Below, one piece after another: positions 11,090 to 22,944 of a stretch of 64,000 nucleotides of DNA. Source of the stretch: Nephrocerus scutellatus (taxonomy: Eukaryota; Arthropoda; Insecta; Diptera; Pipunculidae); assembly GCA_947095585.1 (NCBI GenBank), contig OX352764.1:69273536-69337535 (forward strand), in the 5' to 3' direction. Below the pieces are notes generated by a model. That model was not told the origin of the DNA. It did not search any database and saw only the letters and a program-made list of their open reading frames with translations. The first letter of the stretch is position 1; each line of letters opens with the position of its first letter. The translations under genes and the position numbers were made by a program.

Positions 11090-11800
11090 AATTTATGCGG
11101 CCTTGCTGGTCCATCGTCGGCCCTGCTTGCTGGGACCATGACTTATATTATTCTCAGAACTATCAAAAGCATAAAAATAGACTTGCAAAATTTGACACAG
11201 AAAAATTTGTGAAGCTCCTACATAACAAGTCCATATTTGGAACACTTTATTGGTACCATAACACCGCATTGTCAACTTAACCGGGAAGTTAATGAAAATA
11301 GAGTTAAAAGATTTGCAGAAACCAACCAGGTGAAATCAAAGAACAGCTTTTTGGTAGCATAACATTATATTGTCCCAAGGATAACATGTTTGTGTAAAAT
11401 TTCAACTAAATTGGACAACGGGAAGTTGATAAAATCGAGTTGCAAGATTTGCAGATAACAAACGTGTGAAATAAAATATTCCTTGTTCCTTTCGAGTCCA
11501 CCATCTTACCAGCTCAGTGGAACCATAACATTGTATTGTCATCAGGACTGTACAGCGCTGCGCAATTTCAATTGAATTGAATGACGGTAACTGCATCAAA
11601 AAAAACTTGCAAGATTTGACGCAGACAAATCTTTGAAGCTTCTACAGCACAAGTTCATCATCGGAACAGTTCATTTGCACCACAACATTGCATTGTCATG
11701 AGGACTACACGTTTGTGAAAATTTCAACTTATTGGACAACGAGAACTACATACATGAACATCGACTTGCAAGATTTGTGGTAAAAGAACAAAGAAAGTTT
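11090..11800 (+). repeat. Degenerate ~150 bp tandem repeat array
   Basis: About five diverged units share GGTACCATAACA, TTGTCATCAGGACT, TTTCAACTAAATTGGACAAC, GGGAAGTTGATAAAATCGA and TTGCAAGATTTG. A single diverged relative lies at about 32645-32720. The organisation recalls the central tandem repeats of fly DINE-like elements. There is no coding content. Confidence 0.65.
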
Positions 11801-11862
11801 ATATACCACCTATATGCCGAAAACAGCTTATCGAAACTATAAACTTATTAGTAAATTGTCAG

Positions 11863-12028
11863 ATTTCCACAAAAAAATATTTTTAGAAATTTTCATTTGT
11901 TTTTATAATATTTTGTCCAGATCTACCACCTTTTCAATTCTTCACTTGCCCGTGGCTGGCTGCCACACCAAATCTTGTGATAAATTTTTAACCAACTTCC
12001 TAGAGCCCGATTTTATTGAAACTTTTGA
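11863..12028 (+). repeat. Left arm of ~165 bp inverted repeat
   Basis: The arm runs from CAGATTTCCACAAAAAAATA through CTTCACTTGCCCGTGGCTGG to CCCGATTTTATTGAAAC. It is nearly identical to the reverse complement of 12477-12640. It includes the left block of the DINE/Helentron-like family plus shared flanking DNA, so the flank was copied with the element. Confidence 0.75.
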
Positions 12029-12119
12029 CTCCAAATCTTTTTTAAAAACTAGTCAAATAAAATAAAATTAAACTTAAAAAAAATGCAACATAACTAACCT
12101 ACTAAAAGTTAGCAAATAA

Positions 12120-12600
12120 ATAAAATAACCCATAAAAATTAAAAATGTTCGTGTAAATTCTCTAATCGGGGGATACACAATGTGCAAAATGTTAATAAAA
12201 TTGTTTAGGAGCCCCCTATTCCGTTCACTCAAAAATTTTTACAAATAGTGTTTCCACATGTGTATAGAATTTTGTATGGGTCCTTCCGACACCAAATATT
12301 TACAAAAAGTGTTGTCCATCGGAGATACACATGTGTATATTTTGAAGAATTGGTGAATTTGAAGAAAATCGGGTACTTTTTGTATAATATTTGTATGGGA
12401 GCCCCCCGACCGCATAGCCCAAGAGGCTTCAAATTTTAATAAAAAGTGTTGTCATGAGAGATACACATGTGTGCAAAGTTTCAATAAAATCGGGCTCTAG
12501 GAAGTTGGTTAAAAATTTATCACAAGATTTGGTGTGCCAGCCAGCCACGGGCAAGTGAAGAATTGAAAAGGTGGTAGATCTGGACAAAATATTATAAAAA
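12120..12600 (-). mobile_element. DINE/Helentron-like repeat copy
   Basis: It opens at the right-end signature AACCCATAAAAATTAAAAAT and TAAATTCTCTAATCGGGG, has several ~100 bp units, and ends in GCCAGCCAGCCACGGGCAAG. The terminal TTAATATAGAGAATTTAAA is replaced by AATTGAAAAGGTGGTAGATC, also seen in the mirrored copy at 11863. Confidence 0.75.
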
Positions 12601-12640
12601 CAAATGAAAATTTCTGAAATATTTTTGTGGAAATCTGGAA
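12477..12640 (-). repeat. Right arm of ~165 bp inverted repeat
   Basis: Reverse complement of 11863-12028, almost without mismatches by eye. Confidence 0.75.
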
Positions 12641-12644
12641 TATA

Positions 12645-12790
12645 TGACAATATTAAAAGAACATTAAATGCTTAGCGTTGTTCCTTTAATTTATGTGATT
12701 TTCTTAAGGCGCAAATATTCCAGATTACCATTAAAAACATTCCAGAAATTTTCATATATTATATAATAGTTCAAGTTGCTCCAGATCTAT
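12645..12790. repeat. Unnamed dispersed repeat, copy A
   Basis: ATTAAAAGAACATTAAATGC, TTAGCGTTGTTCCTT, TTATGTGATTTTCTTAAG and ATTCCAGATT recur in the same order at about 30720-30850. Confidence 0.6.
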
Positions 12791-12884
12791 TACTTTTTTA
12801 CTTTCTTTCTTTTTCTTAAATTTCTTTTTATTTTATACCTTTTAGTTTTGAATGAAATATGTAGATATAATAAAAAAAACCTTC

Positions 12885-13600
12885 AAAAGGCCACCAAAAT
12901 ACCCCCAAAAGACACCGAATGGACTCCGAAAATAACCCGAAACCCCCAAAAGATCCAGACCCTTTTTAAAACCCCTTAAAACCCTTTTAATGAAACCTCA
13001 ATACTCTCTTAAGATCCCCTCACGACACCACCTAATAACACCCAAAGTCCCTTCTCAAAACCCCTCAATACGCTCTTCGAACCCCTCTGTTCCACTCTCA
13101 AGTTCCCACTCAAGACCATATACCAACGCGTCAAGATCCTTTCTAAACTCCTTAAAGACCCCTCTTAAATCTGTTATATCCCCCTCAAGATTCTTTTAAG
13201 ACCCCCACGAAACCAATTAAAATCCTCTTAAACCCCAATCGCTACAACCTCCACGACCACCGCAATACTACCTTAAACCACTCTCAATACCCCTTAAGAC
13301 CGCCTTAAGACACCTCTCAAGACCCCCTCAATATCTTGTTAAGGGGTCCCTCAAGGCCCCCTGAAAACCAATGCAAAACACTCTCGAGACCCCTCTCAAA
13401 ACCCCCACAAAGACCCACTCACGGACCCCCTCAAGACGACTTCAAGACCACCGTCAATACCACCTTCAAGATCACCCTCAGGAACCCCTTATGACCCTAT
13501 CAAGAGTCCCTCAATACCACCTCCAGGCCCACTTGAATACCTCATAAGAACAACCTCAAGACCCACCTGAAGACCACCAAAAGACTCCTACCACAAAAAC
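12885..13600. repeat. ~700 bp AAGACCCC-type degenerate satellite
   Basis: Units such as CTCAAGACCCCC and CTTAAGACCGCC run through the interval. It passes directly into the 392 bp tandem duplication, whose unit itself starts with satellite-like DNA. Confidence 0.8.
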
Positions 13601-14395
13601 GGTACGGGACTGTTAACTCACAGGTTTAGAATGAAAAAAGCGTGACAGAATGACATATAAACCGAAAGACAGACAGACACAGTCAAGTTAATATAAAAGC
13701 AGTTTTAATAGACTGTATTTCATTACAAAAGAAATTAACATGGATTCATGATTGGTCGGTCACAGATTTAACATGTTCTTCTTCATTCTTTATCCATGCA
13801 TTAGATAACAGCTTCCTCCTACAAGGAAGACATATCGGTCCAATTTTGTTTGTACTTTTTGTAAAGGATATTACAGAAAATTTTAAAAACGCACTAACTC
13901 CCTCAATACCACCTCCAGGCCAACTTGAATATTTCATAAGAACAACCTCAGGACCCACCTGAAGACCACCAAAAGACTCCTACCACAAAAACGCGTACGG
14001 GACTGTTAACTCACAGGTTTAGAATGAAAAAAGCGTGACAGAATGACATATAAACCGAAAGACAGACAGACACAGTCAAGTTAATATAAAAGCAGTTTTA
14101 ATAGACTGTATTTCATTACAAAAGAAATTAACATGGATTCATGATTGGTCGGTCACAGATTTAACATGTTCTTCTTCATTCTATATCCATGCATTAGAAA
14201 ACAGCTTCCTCCTACAAGGAAGACATATCGGTCCAATTTTGTTTGTACTTTTTGTAAAGGATATTACAGAAAATTTTAAAAACGCACTAACTCCCTCAAT
14301 ACCACCTCCAGGCCAACTTGAATATTTCATAAGAACAACCTCAAGACCCACCTGAAGACCACCAAAAAACTCCTACCACAAAAACGCGTACGGGA
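13511..14395 (+). repeat. 392 bp tandem duplication with RT scrap
   Basis: TCAATACCACCTCCAGGCC starts units at 13511, 13903 and 14296 (periods 392 and 393); the third is partial. The two full units look about 98% identical, so the duplication is young. Each unit holds a plus-strand frame LQGRHIGPILFVLFVKDI, resembling the conserved QGS.LGPILF.LFINDI block of non-LTR reverse transcriptases, without any longer open frame. Confidence 0.8.
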
Positions 14396-14574
14396 TTTTA
14401 AAAACGCACAGTCTAACTCCAGTGTTATTACAACATTCATATGGTGCTCAAATTTTTCAGAGAGTTGGAATTGGGCTGCCGATGTTTGTTCATTGATATG
14501 GAAATTAGAAAAACTTTGAAGATCCTCTTGTGTTATTTTTAAAAGGGATGTTTTTACATATAATATTCACATCA

Positions 14575-15440
14575 TATTTGGATCTGCAACCGAGATCCGG
14601 TCCTGGCCTCCCCCAAAAAGTCTATCCACCGGTCCCGCTTTTGGGCCGATGTCATCCAGTTTTAAATCCCTAAACTCTAGGCGTCCTGGTCTACTCCATC
14701 CTTCCAGCATAGGCCTCGCTGTCGAGTTCCATAAATCCTACCGCAAAGGATTTCCGAGCAGGATCCTCTTCGCTCATGCGAGCTATGTGTCCTTCCCGTT
14801 GGAGCCTACCGAGCTTAGTTCTCTTCCCGATGTCAACATCGCAGTAACGCTCGTAGATCACATCGTTATTTAGCTTCCGCAATCGTTCTTCCCTACATAC
14901 GGAGCCAACAATTATCCGTAAGACTTTTCTCTCGAACGCGGCTAAGAGGTCAGAATGCTTTTTGATAAGCACCTAAGTCTCGGATCCATATGTAAGTACT
15001 GGTATGACCATTGTCTTATATACCAGCTTGGATGTAAAGGTTAAGTTTCTAGATTTGAAGAGTCTTGACAGACTATACTAGGATTTGTTGGCTTTAAGCA
15101 ACCGTGCGCGTATTTCTGGTTTCATGCTGTTATCGGCTGGTGCAATTGACCTAAGATAGTTAAAGGATTGCACTACTTCCAATTCGCGCTCCACTATTTT
15201 AATTGCGGGACCAATGTTGGATCTTCCAATCGCAGACGTGTCCACCACGTACTTTGTTTTGCTCTCATTTATGTGCAGCCCCAGATTTCGTGCCGCCTGC
15301 TCTATCTGGATGAAAGCTTCCTGTACAGGTCTTTCGTTTCTACCAACGATGTCAATATCGTCTGCGTCAGCCAGTATCTGAATGGACTTATATAGGCTTG
15401 TTCCTCTCGCCGTTACATCAGAGTCGCGTGTGGTGCGTGT
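14575..15440 (-). pseudogene. RTE-like LINE fragment, RT C-terminal part
   Basis: Minus-strand frames give DADDIDIVGRNERPVQEA, ARNLGLHINESKTKYVV, NIGPAIKIVERELEVVQSF, KAKTAYYSL-like text and VLTYGSET. They then continue with HSDLLAAFERKVLRIIVG and RLQREGHIARMSEEDPA. This is the 3' end of the same non-LTR family as 39431-40877 and 29898-30560. The YADD box reads DADD here. Stops and frameshifts (for example TYGSET followed by a stop) make it a pseudogene. Confidence 0.8.
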
Positions 15441-15633
15441 GATGTGTGCAAAAGTGGTTTTTTCGACTTTTTGATGTCCTTTCTAACTACCTTTTGCAGG
15501 ACCTAGAGTGCTTAAATTTTGTGAGGAGCTCAGTGTCATGGGCCATTTATGAGATCCTGCGTGTGGCGCATGCCGTAAGTCGCGTTTGGCGCTATGCGTG
15601 GAACAGTGCCTGTTTGCCTATCTGTATTTTTGA

Positions 15634-16180
15634 AATTCTCTATATTAACTTCTCGTGCCCTTGGCAGGCTGGCTGGCTGATCAGATTTTTTGATCAATTT
15701 TTAATCCAGTTCCCAAAGCCCGATTTTATTGAAATTTCCGGTGACAATACTTTCTATTAAAATTTGGGGCACCTCGGGCCTCGGGGAGCTCCCATACAAA
15801 TTTTTAAAAAAAACTTATTTTTTATTAAAATATTATTTTCTTAAAATTTTATACGCATGTGTATCTCCAATGGACAACATTTTCTGTAAAAATTTGGAAG
15901 TGATCGGACCCCTGGGTCGGAGGGGGGGGGCACCCATACAAATTTTATAAAAAAAGTACCCGATTTTTTTTAAATTTTATATTTTATCTCCGATTCACAA
16001 CCATTTTTGTAAAAATTTGGAAGTGAGCGGTTGGGGGGGGGGGGAACCCATACAAACTTTATAAAAAAGTACTCGACTTTCTTCAAATTTTATGCGCATG
16101 TGTCATCGATCGACAACACTTTCTGTAAAAATTTCGAAGTGATCGAAAAAAAAGTACCCGATTTTTTTCAAATTTTATAC
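15634..16180 (+). mobile_element. DINE/Helentron-like repeat, 3' truncated
   Basis: The left end GAAATTCTCTATATTAACTTC is followed by a GGCTGGCTGGCTG microsatellite and TTTTTAATCCAGTTCCCAAAG. About four units contain CATGTGTATCTCCAATGGAC, and G-runs lie near 15920 and 16030. It breaks off into the errantivirus fragment near 16190. Confidence 0.75.
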
Positions 16181-16410
16181 TCTGTAGTGCAGAGTCGGAA
16201 TGTGGAATGTCGGATGAGCTCCAGATTACTCGTCAACCAACCTGTCGCTGGAGGATGTTATGATGAAATCGTTGCATCGTTGCTCGTGTTGGAGTAGGAA
16301 TGCGCTGAGTCGCTTCATCAGCGTAATCTGTGTTAAATCCTACACCCTTTTAAATCGAACGCCCACGTTCGATTCTACTGGCCTGATGTGCTGTATGATT
16401 TCTTCTATCC

Positions 16411-17930
16411 CTATTGTTCTAGGTGTTGGTAAAGGGTTTTCCATTTGCGTATAGTTTTTTTTGGGCTTATTACTGCATGTGGTAGATCAACTATTGGTTC
16501 TGTGTTTGGTATTGCCACCGACGCTGCTGATTTGATGTTTCTGTTTTTCAGCTTGAATAGTCTAAATGTGACAAAAACGATTAGCAAGATTAATATGCAA
16601 AAAACGGCTAAGTTGTTGTAATTATTCCGGGTCTTCAGGGCGTTAATGTGCTGTGAATTATTAGCCTGTAGTTCCTTTATCATCTGGAGTGAAAGTACTT
16701 CCTCTGCGTCTTGTTTAATAGAAGAAGTTTGTAAAATAGCTGGTAGTGGTTTGTATGAAGACATCTCAGTTGCCTTAAAAATTTCGCTCTGTACCCTTAT
16801 TGATGCATTACGGTAATGAATGGTATAAGTTCCATTTAACTGCGCTGTCTCATTATCTATTTCGATAGGTCCGGTGTATTGATTCAAAAATAGGATGCCT
16901 TGGGCGATTTCTTCAAGTGTTGGGATATGTTGATTGTTGACTTCCGTACAGTTCGGAGCTCGACTCTTGAGTAGGTGTGGGATGCACGACGAATTGCTTA
17001 TATCTATAATAGTATTTCTAGGACGTACAGATAGTCTGTGAAAGGTTAGACAGGAGGACAGGACTCCGTACATTTTGCTTTTGCACTCTAGTATATTCTC
17101 GTATGGATTTTTTTGATGGTTTTGCCTTTTTTACGGCTTTAATTAAAGTGGTTTTACATGATTCTATGGATGTAGTAAGTAAACTTATAATGTAAAGAAT
17201 CAATGAACTATTGGAAGCAATCTTTATTTGTGCGAATTCTATTGCCTCTAACACATTGACGTAAGGCATGCTTTCTTTAATTAGAATTTCTTCAATTGTA
17301 TTTATTTCTATATTCGAGAGGATGTACGCGTTAGCGATATTGGCCTTGGCCCAGTGTATTGCGTATTCTATGTTTATAATTTCTTCTTTACTAATCCTAG
17401 TTTTAGTTCTATATTTAAGATTAATTCATCCGTACACTTATCGCTATCATCTATTTGCTTATTTATTTCATTTTTAATGTTAACAATTTCCTCAATTTTG
17501 TTGACAAGCATTTTATTTATAACAATCTGGTTATTATTGTTACTTAAGACATTATTTATTTTTCGGTAATAATATCAAAATCGTGCCCATCGGGGCTTCC
17601 TGCTATAAATTGTCAGGCACTGCCTAGAAAATCTAGTGACCTTTAATTTTAGTTTTAGGCATAAGTCTAGTTAGGTGTGTCCGGATTTGGGATATTTTAG
17701 TTTTAAGGAATGGTTTGATAGGGTTATCTATGTTGATGTTTTCTAAAAGTAATTTTTCTAATTCGTCGACTATTTCTTTATGCCCTATGTCAATGACATG
17801 AATAATTTTGAAGGTTCCCGTTTGCACTTTCGCATTTCCTGTGTCGATAGCTTCTAGTTACGAGCCGGAATAATCTAGGATTTGTACTTTAGCGATACCG
17901 GCCACGATAAAAAATCTGAAAAAGAGATAA
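16411..17930 (-). pseudogene. Errantivirus (gypsy-type) env remnant
   Basis: The minus strand holds a broken envelope-like gene. A hydrophobic, signal-like start lies near 17930-17880, followed by a segment with a charged, helical region around 17450-17560. An open stretch of 220 codons at 17073-16411 ends in a single strong hydrophobic span (roughly residues 153-175 of that ORF) followed by a basic tail. This is the layout of a transmembrane subunit with a short cytoplasmic tail. Several stops and frameshifts interrupt it, so no full glycoprotein can be made. It lies downstream of integrase in the same orientation, as expected for insect endogenous retroviruses. No LTR was identified 3' of it. 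Confidence 0.65.
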
Positions 17931-17937
17931 TAAGGCT

Positions 17938-19083
17938 TTAGTTTCTTATATGGGATTTATGGACAATCCTAGTAGTAGTTTTACTTTCGGCCACGAGTTC
18001 CTTCCGATACCTTGGGGCGAGCTTCGACCCTATTCTTTTATTTCTTCTGACATAGATGATGTCTCCCGGTACATAGTTCTTAGTCAGTTGTCTATTTTTA
18101 TTATGGTTGCGGAGGTCTAAATCTTGTTTTGCTTTAACTTTGTCTGTGTTTTCCTGACGAGCATTTGCTAATTGAAATGGGTCAGAGCTCACATTTCGAC
18201 CGAAAAACACGTCGACTGGTTTTTTTCCAGTTGCGGAATGTATGGAATAGTTAAATTCTATAACGGCCTTTTCCAAAAGTTCCGTGAAGGATCGATGAGT
18301 GTCATCTGTTTTAAGACATCTCATTATTTCTATAAGTGTGAAATGGAAACGTTCCACCTATCCGTTCACTGAACTTGTGTACGGTGGTGTCTTGAATACT
18401 TGTATTCCAAGCTCGTCTTCAATCATGAAGGTAATGGATGCAGAACTAAACGATTTCTCGTTATCGATGACTATAGTTTCTGTTATTCCAAATGACATAA
18501 GAATTTCCCTTATAGGCTGTCTTAAATCTTCTGCAGACCTAGATTTAAGAATTTTGATTTGAACGTATTTAGAAAACTTGTCGAGGGCTGTTAAAACTGT
18601 ATGTTTTTCTGTGAGGAAAATGTCGAGGTGGACGATTTGTCCAGGGTATTTCGGAATTGGGGTTGCTTTTAATTTTGGATTGTTTGGGTGACGGTCGTAC
18701 TTACTTTCTTTACAGACAGTACAAAGATTGATAACTCTTTTGATTTTACTCTTCATTGCAGGAAAGTAGTATTGTCTGAGGATCTGATTTATATTTTCCT
18801 GTTCATTTCTATGCGCTCGTTTGTGTGTCTTCACAATGATATCTTCTTGATCTGACTCGTTAGTTACGTCTTCAACCTGTAATTGGGTGAACCTTATCTT
18901 GTAGTTATTAAAATGGGATACGTACACAGCTTGTATCATACCCATTATATGTTCTGTCGTTTTAATACAGTTTATAACAAAAAATGTACATTGTTTGATC
19001 TTAAAAATGTACCCTTCCTTAAAAAAAGATTTATAGTAACCTTGTATCTGGAAGGGTTCAAGAGTTATAGGGTGTGAAGTCAT
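17938..19083 (-). pseudogene. Errantivirus (gypsy-type) integrase remnant
   Basis: Two adjacent minus-strand frames in register form the C-terminal part of a gypsy-class pol. A zinc-binding region ends in CTVCKESKYDRHP, and the rve core includes GQIVHLDIF (first Asp) and IVIDNEKSF (second Asp). The VERFH segment carries the catalytic Glu, and a basic C-terminal domain includes YVPGDIIYVRRNKRIGSK. A TAG stop at 18360-18358 separates the core from the Glu-containing segment. Reverse transcriptase, RNase H and gag are absent, so the provirus is 5' truncated near 19083. Env lies immediately downstream. Confidence 0.8.
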
Positions 19084-19135
19084 GTAAGGTCAAAAGTACG
19101 TCTTCGTTCATTTTAGAAATTTTCACTTTGAACCC
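18950..19135 (+). repeat. Partial copy of a dispersed ~280 bp repeat
   Basis: TATAGTAACCTTGTATCTGG..GTTCAAGAGTTATAGGGTGTGAAGT..ATGTAAGGTCAAAAGTAC matches longer copies at 19290-19580, 45700-45930 (minus) and 46600-46870. It overlaps the 5' break of the pol remnant. Confidence 0.6.
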
Positions 19136-19289
19136 TGCTCCTATTGACCGAATGCATAAATATTGTGATGTGGATTTGTAGAAAATTGAATAGGCTTTGT
19201 CAAAAAAAAATTATCCGAGTGCGATTTTCGAAATATTCGCGTTTGAAAATAAAATTTAAGAGAAGAAAAAAATTTTTTGGATTTTGAAG

Positions 19290-19583
19290 ACGTTTATATC
19301 GATAACGGTTTAAAGAATTTATGAAAATGTTTATTATTTGATCTTATAAATTTAATTTTCTTTCAAAAATCACCAACAGTGGCCTTGTAGCTAGAAGCGT
19401 TCAAGAGTTACAGGGTGTGAAGTGATGTAAGGTCAAAAGTACATCTCTTCGCATTAAAACGCTACGTACACCGCAGGGGGTGAAAATAGACCCCCCCTCC
19501 CATACAATTTTTTTCACGAAATTAACCAAGGAATCATCCCTTTAAGTATTTGCCACCTTAACGGATACACCCTGTATAGGTAG
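19290..19583 (+). repeat. Dispersed ~280 bp repeat ending CACCCTGTA
   Basis: ATCGATAACGGTTTAAAGAATTT, GTGGCCTTGTAGCTAGAAGC, GGGTGTGAAGTGATGTAAGGTC, GCATTAAAACGCTACGTACACC and TTTGCCACCTTAACGG are shared with 46600-46870. The type of mobile element is unknown. Confidence 0.7.
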
Positions 19584-21240
19584 TTATTAATAATTAATAA
19601 AACATAAATAGACTGTAACACATGAACTTCTTCACTAACGATTTTAACAATAACCACGCGTTATGCTGAGTAGCTTGCATTTTATATACAGCTGACTAAT
19701 TCGCACATGCGCGTTGGGTATACCCCTATCACGCTCACAGTCTGCGCCTTCTACAAGTGAACTTAGTAAAAGGAATTTACACTTTTATTTACCCTTGACG
19801 GCTAACTTCATCATGTCGCATGTTCGTAACGCGCAGCTCTCTCTCGCTACTCTCTCTCTACTAAACGCGTTTACGTACTTGTCTACTACTTATAAAAATA
19901 TTTATATAAGCTTCACTATGGGGTGACCTGTTGTTGTGGGACTCACTCTTATAAAATCCAACCTTTGCTTATTAAGCAAAAGAATTCGATTCGTATTGCC
20001 TACAAAATTAACCGCATAACTCATAGCTTTGAGTTATTGAAGTTCTCCCTATTAAGCATTTATATTATTACTAGTTGAGTATTGAAAACATTTTTCAAAA
20101 TCCGGGGACACTGCCGGCTTAAGATTGTATGGTTTCCATTATGTACGTGTAAATAACCTGAATTTAAATAATGTGCCGGAAATAAACAGAACACACTTTT
20201 CACTCTTTCATAAGGTCGCCGCTCCTTGTCTTGCGACGCAAATCTTTCATAAAAAACAAAATCTTAACTTACTTTACATACTTTCTTAAACAATGATGAA
20301 ATTGATAGATTATTAAATGTTATAGTTTAATTTATTGACAAAAGTTTTTACAAACTTTTTGCATTTTTTTTACATTATCTGCACTTACATAACAATTGTT
20401 TTATTTATCGTTTTATTTTATTTTAATAAATTTTTTTATTTTTTTATATTTTTTTTACCCCATCAATACTAACATCATTTTGGTTTAAAATCTAATAGTA
20501 CATACGACCCTTGTCTTGTTACATTGAATGTCTCTGAGTGTTTCTTTATAACTTCAAGCTATTTGATATAGTTTTGATATAGTTTTTATATAGTAGTAAC
20601 ATGAAGAATGTTAGCTTTAAGTCTTTTACATGAAATAAAGAGAAAAATAATAATATAATTATAAGATAGGAAAGCCATCTCGCCATATGGGTAGTTGTAA
20701 TTCAGTTTAAAAACGGGTTTAGCTTAAAATGAGTTTAGTTTTACATTTTTCATACTTTTTCTCCTAAAAATTTAAAAATCTCAAATTACGCCATCGCAAG
20801 TCGAACGCTAAACAATTGCTTTCATCAAATTCTGACTGGTAGTCGAGATATACGAGTGGACAAACTGACAAACTAACAAACACACGCAAGCTGAAAAAGA
20901 ATTCATTCGCCCCGATTATTAGCCGCAATCATATACAACAACCAAATACAATAACCTAATCGTTAAGAAATATCAAAAAAAAAATTGGTATAGAATGGGA
21001 ATTTAGGCTGAATTAGTTTAAAAGGATTTAAGTTTCATTTTTTCCTGTCCTCTGATTATTAGCTTCGCCCTTAAAGCTCGCAATAATTTTATCAAAATTT
21101 ACACTAAACTAAGATAAAAAAAAACACAGCAAAAATAAAAACGATACCCAGCAGCAATTGTCTAATTGTTGCTTGCAGTTGAAGCTTATCGACAAGTTCC
21201 AATTGTGCTTAATTTGTAATGTAAGGGCCATCATTAGTCT
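19584..21240. other. Unassigned AT-rich spacer
   Basis: About 1.7 kb with no recognised gene. Poly-T-rich DNA at 20330-20460 is low complexity. Confidence 0.4.
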
Positions 21241-21299
21241 CGTAGCGTGATAGTCACAGCAGGCCATACACTAATTTTACAATAGCTGGCCGTTCAGCA

Positions 21300-21600
21300 T
21301 GACCAACGATACGGCGGAGTAGAGATTGTATCAACTGAAGGACAAATCGAATATGCGAAATCATCCCGGCATATTGTCCGAAATTATTAAAAAATACCCC
21401 ACAGCGATTTTGGCTAAAACGGAAAGAAAAAATATTGCTTCTAAAAGGTAACTATGTAGTTATGGACAGACAACCCGAGGATTTTATACAACAACAATTG
21501 TAAACCGTACATTGAAGCATTGACAAACTTTATACTACATTATCAGCAATATCCTGCACCTTCTGGTGTCAATGTTCGGTTTAAAGGAATGTAACATAAA
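21300..21600 (+). pseudogene. Possible decayed coding fragment, unrecognised
   Basis: Plus-strand frames look protein-like: ILSEIIKKYPTAILAKTERK then NIASKR; GQTTRGFYTTTIVNRTLKH; and, in another frame, YIEALTNFILHYQQYPAPSG then VNVRFKGM and a stop. Stops and frame changes separate them. I do not recognise the family. It could be a relict transposon or gene piece. Confidence 0.3.
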
Positions 21601-22059
21601 CAAACATCTCGCACCCCGAAGGGATGCATCCATCTTTTTTCCAGTGTTAGTGAATAACAGCTTCTCATCTCGTTCCTTTTGTTTGCCATTTTTTGTGTTA
21701 TTAAATAAAAGAAAGTGACATATTTGTTTAAGGTGGGATATACGTTAAAAAAATATACTCATATAATACTAGAGTTTATGTACAGCTAGTTTAAGCTAAA
21801 AATGATTTTGCTTTTGCTATAAAAGAAGTTATTTGTTTCTTTTCGAGAATACATTTTTGATACCACAGATGTTTGCAGATTTTTCCAAAAAAAAATGTGC
21901 CATTCTATGTGAAACCAGACGGAGGGAAGTTGTGCAAACGCCTTTAATATTGAAGAAATAGTTATCTGGAGATTAAAAAATATGATTTGAGTAAAAAAAA
22001 TTGAGATCTAATATTTTCAATGTATCGCTAGTTAGTTAGTTTTTGGCAGATCCCAAAAT

Positions 22060-22440
22060 GTTGTTATTTTTAAATTCTCTATATTAACTTCACTTGCCCG
22101 TGGGTCGTCGGTCGTCGGTCGGTCTTCGGTCAGTCGTCGGTCGTCTGTCGTGGATTCTTGCGATCAATTTTTAACCTACTTCCCATGGCCCGATTTTATT
22201 GAAATTTTGCACACATGTGTATTTCCGGAGACAACACTTTCTATTAAATTTTGAGGCCCCTCGGGCTGCGGGGTCGGGGGGCTCCCAAACAAAAATTTTA
22301 AAAAATTTACCCGATTTTCTTCAAATTTTACACACATGTGTATACCCAATAAACAATACTTTTTCGAAAATTTGGTAGTGATCGGGTCCCGGGTTCGGCC
22401 GCAAGGCCCTTATACATTTTTTAAATATCTGTACTGGCAT
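22060..22440 (+). mobile_element. DINE/Helentron-like repeat copy
   Basis: The left end TTTAAATTCTCTATATTAAC is followed by a GTCGTCGGTCGGTC-type microsatellite, TTGCGATCAATTTTTAACC, CACACATGTGTATTTCCGG and units with GCGGGGTCGGGGGGCTCCC. It breaks off in CTTATACATTTTTTAAATAT, where a SINE follows. The same break point is used at 23285 and 39030, so this is a sub-family boundary. Confidence 0.8.
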
Positions 22441-22447
22441 CAGAAAT

Positions 22448-22680
22448 ATAATAATAATAATATTCGGCGTGACAGACCATTGCGGTCCAATGCCTAGGCT
22501 TCTCGCGACCAAAATTGTGTTGCGCATGTATATTTTTGGACAGAAATGGTAAGGACATACAATTCAAGGATCCGATCCGATCGGCGAATTGAGAAGCTTT
22601 CTGTGACAAATTATTACTCTCGGAACGTGTGTCACCCATTTGCGCAAGGTGGGACACCGTTAAAACTACTTTTGGGCTTT
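22448..22680 (-). mobile_element. tRNA-derived SINE, copy 3 (5' truncated)
   Basis: TATTCGGCGTGACAGACCAT, GCGGTCCAATGCCTAGGCTT, TTACTCTCGGAACG and ACACCGTTAAAACTACTTTTGG match the body and ATT tail of the SINE at 2591. The tRNA-like head is lost after ACTGGGATT. Confidence 0.75.
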
Positions 22681-22944
22681 TTACTGGGATTTTACAAGAT
22701 ACAACAACTTAAATCCAATACCTGCTGAGAGAAAACCGGATTTGTGCTCACTTTTTTCATGTTTTTCATGACTTCTATAAAAATTTAGCAACTTTGGAGG
22801 AGGTACCAGATAACGATCCCGATTTGTTGGATCAAGAAGCTGGTGACCAAATATAAAAATTTTATAAGATGACACTTTATTTTAATATATATTTGAATTA
22901 ATTCATACAAGTTTCCTTTATGAATTTAACTGAGTTATTAATAT

